From the NCBI GenBank assembly GCA_027579435.1, contig JANBPK010001124.1, forward strand, positions 1-31,990: a DNA stretch of 31,990 bases, in the 5' to 3' direction. Below are positions 31,182 to 31,990 of this stretch, piece after piece. The notes under the pieces are model-generated. The model was not told where the DNA came from and searched no databases. It saw only the letters and a program-made list of their open reading frames with translations. Source of the stretch: Candolleomyces eurysporus (taxonomy: Eukaryota; Basidiomycota; Agaricomycetes; Agaricales; Psathyrellaceae). The first letter of the stretch is position 1; each line of letters begins with the position of its first letter. The translations under genes were made by a program, and so were the position numbers.

Positions 31182-31990
31182 CACAAGAGCAAAAGAGGAG
31201 AGGTTTGGTTGGGGTGTTGTTGGAGGGTTTGGTGAGGAATCAAGTCAGGCGTCCAGACCTGTAGATATAGGCCACAAAAGGATCTAAGGAGCTTGCCTTC
31301 CTTCTGGGAAGTCAAAATGTAGGCGCCACTGGCATCCCGGATGTATCTTGGCTCTGACAAATGTTCCCAGCGTTGGTAAGAAATGAAGAGGTAAGATCCT
31401 TGAAACATGGACCTGAACCACCGGATGTGGAACGAGTTCCCGAGTTTCCGTACCTTTGCCGCAATCTGAAGAGTCTTTTAGTGGCAGCTTGAATCCTAAT
31501 CTGGGATTGGCATCTGCCAACTGACCCTCTCCTCTTTGGGGTTGATCATCGGAACTGTTAACAAACTTTATCAAAACGCGTGTGAGTGCTGTCATCATGC
31601 ATCTATGGCAGATTGCCCCGGATGCGCGGAGAACGGAGACCTCAGCTCGATGGGCTGATTGGTTTCAATTGAATACTTACTATTGTTAAGTCTTGGTGAC
31701 CAATCCAGGCCGAACATCTCGATGACGTCGGGCGGTGTTGGACATTGAACCTAGAATATACTTCTCGTCCACACGGTGATGGCGTATGACCGGTAATGGT
31801 ATTGAAGAAATGACAGCCGCCAGCGTCAGTGTACTGTTATTCCTGCTATCCCGATGGAGTTGGGTACTGGTGTTATCGGCTATGCATGGCAGAATCGGTA
31901 CATACTCTGACGCTCAAGGATCTCCCAAGTCGAGAGAGTTGTGAATTTGAACGATAAATAAAGCTATCGGAAAGCACGGCGACCTCAGGT
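31182..31990. other. Halogenase upstream region, no gene recognised
   Basis: Open frames on the minus strand at 31181-31408 and 31284-31598 show no domain. A TATATCT word on the minus strand near 31265-31271 lies about 85-90 bases upstream of the halogenase ATG and could be its TATA box. AATAAA on the plus strand at about 31957-31963 could be a polyadenylation signal but has no gene to go with it. Confidence 0.4.

Overview
The window is nuclear DNA from a filamentous basidiomycete, most likely an agaricomycete mushroom. The evidence is many short GT-AG introns of about 50 to 115 bases, an Epl1 homologue, a class I hydrophobin, a CFEM protein and arrays of F-box-like genes. I cannot name the genus. 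The sequence is a draft: isolated N characters sit at or near several apparent frameshifts.

Left part (1 to 5651): a possible 3' end of an unknown gene, then a seven-exon gene for the NuA4 scaffold Epl1 (enhancer of polycomb), followed by a pyrimidine-rich 3' flank.

Middle part (5652 to about 26660): an array of F-box-like genes from three unrelated families that appear to have duplicated together. I call them A (about 300 to 325 residues, plus strand, short N-terminal F-box-like motif), B (about 562 to 575 residues, minus strand, N-terminal F-box) and C (473 residues, plus strand, F-box with LRR-like body). The order is A1, B1, A2 (dead), C, A3, A relic, B2, A4, a CFEM gene, C' (dead), A relic, B3, A5, B4, then an inverted B relic. 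A and B alternate as convergent A-B and divergent B-A pairs. The divergent pairs share conserved promoter words. In the two long copies the surviving genes differ: A2 is dead where C lives, and A4 lives where C' is dead. F-box proteins normally select substrates for SCF ubiquitin ligases; no substrate can be read from this sequence.

Right part (26660 to 31990): a class I hydrophobin gene with a 17-base exon, and on the minus strand a complete 13-exon flavin-dependent halogenase with the diagnostic nucleotide-binding, WxWxIP-type and C-terminal GDAGAF motifs. The last 0.8 kb is its upstream region with no recognised gene.

Exon boundaries were derived by hand from splice consensus, reading frame and comparison between paralogues. 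Degrees of similarity are judged by eye, not computed.
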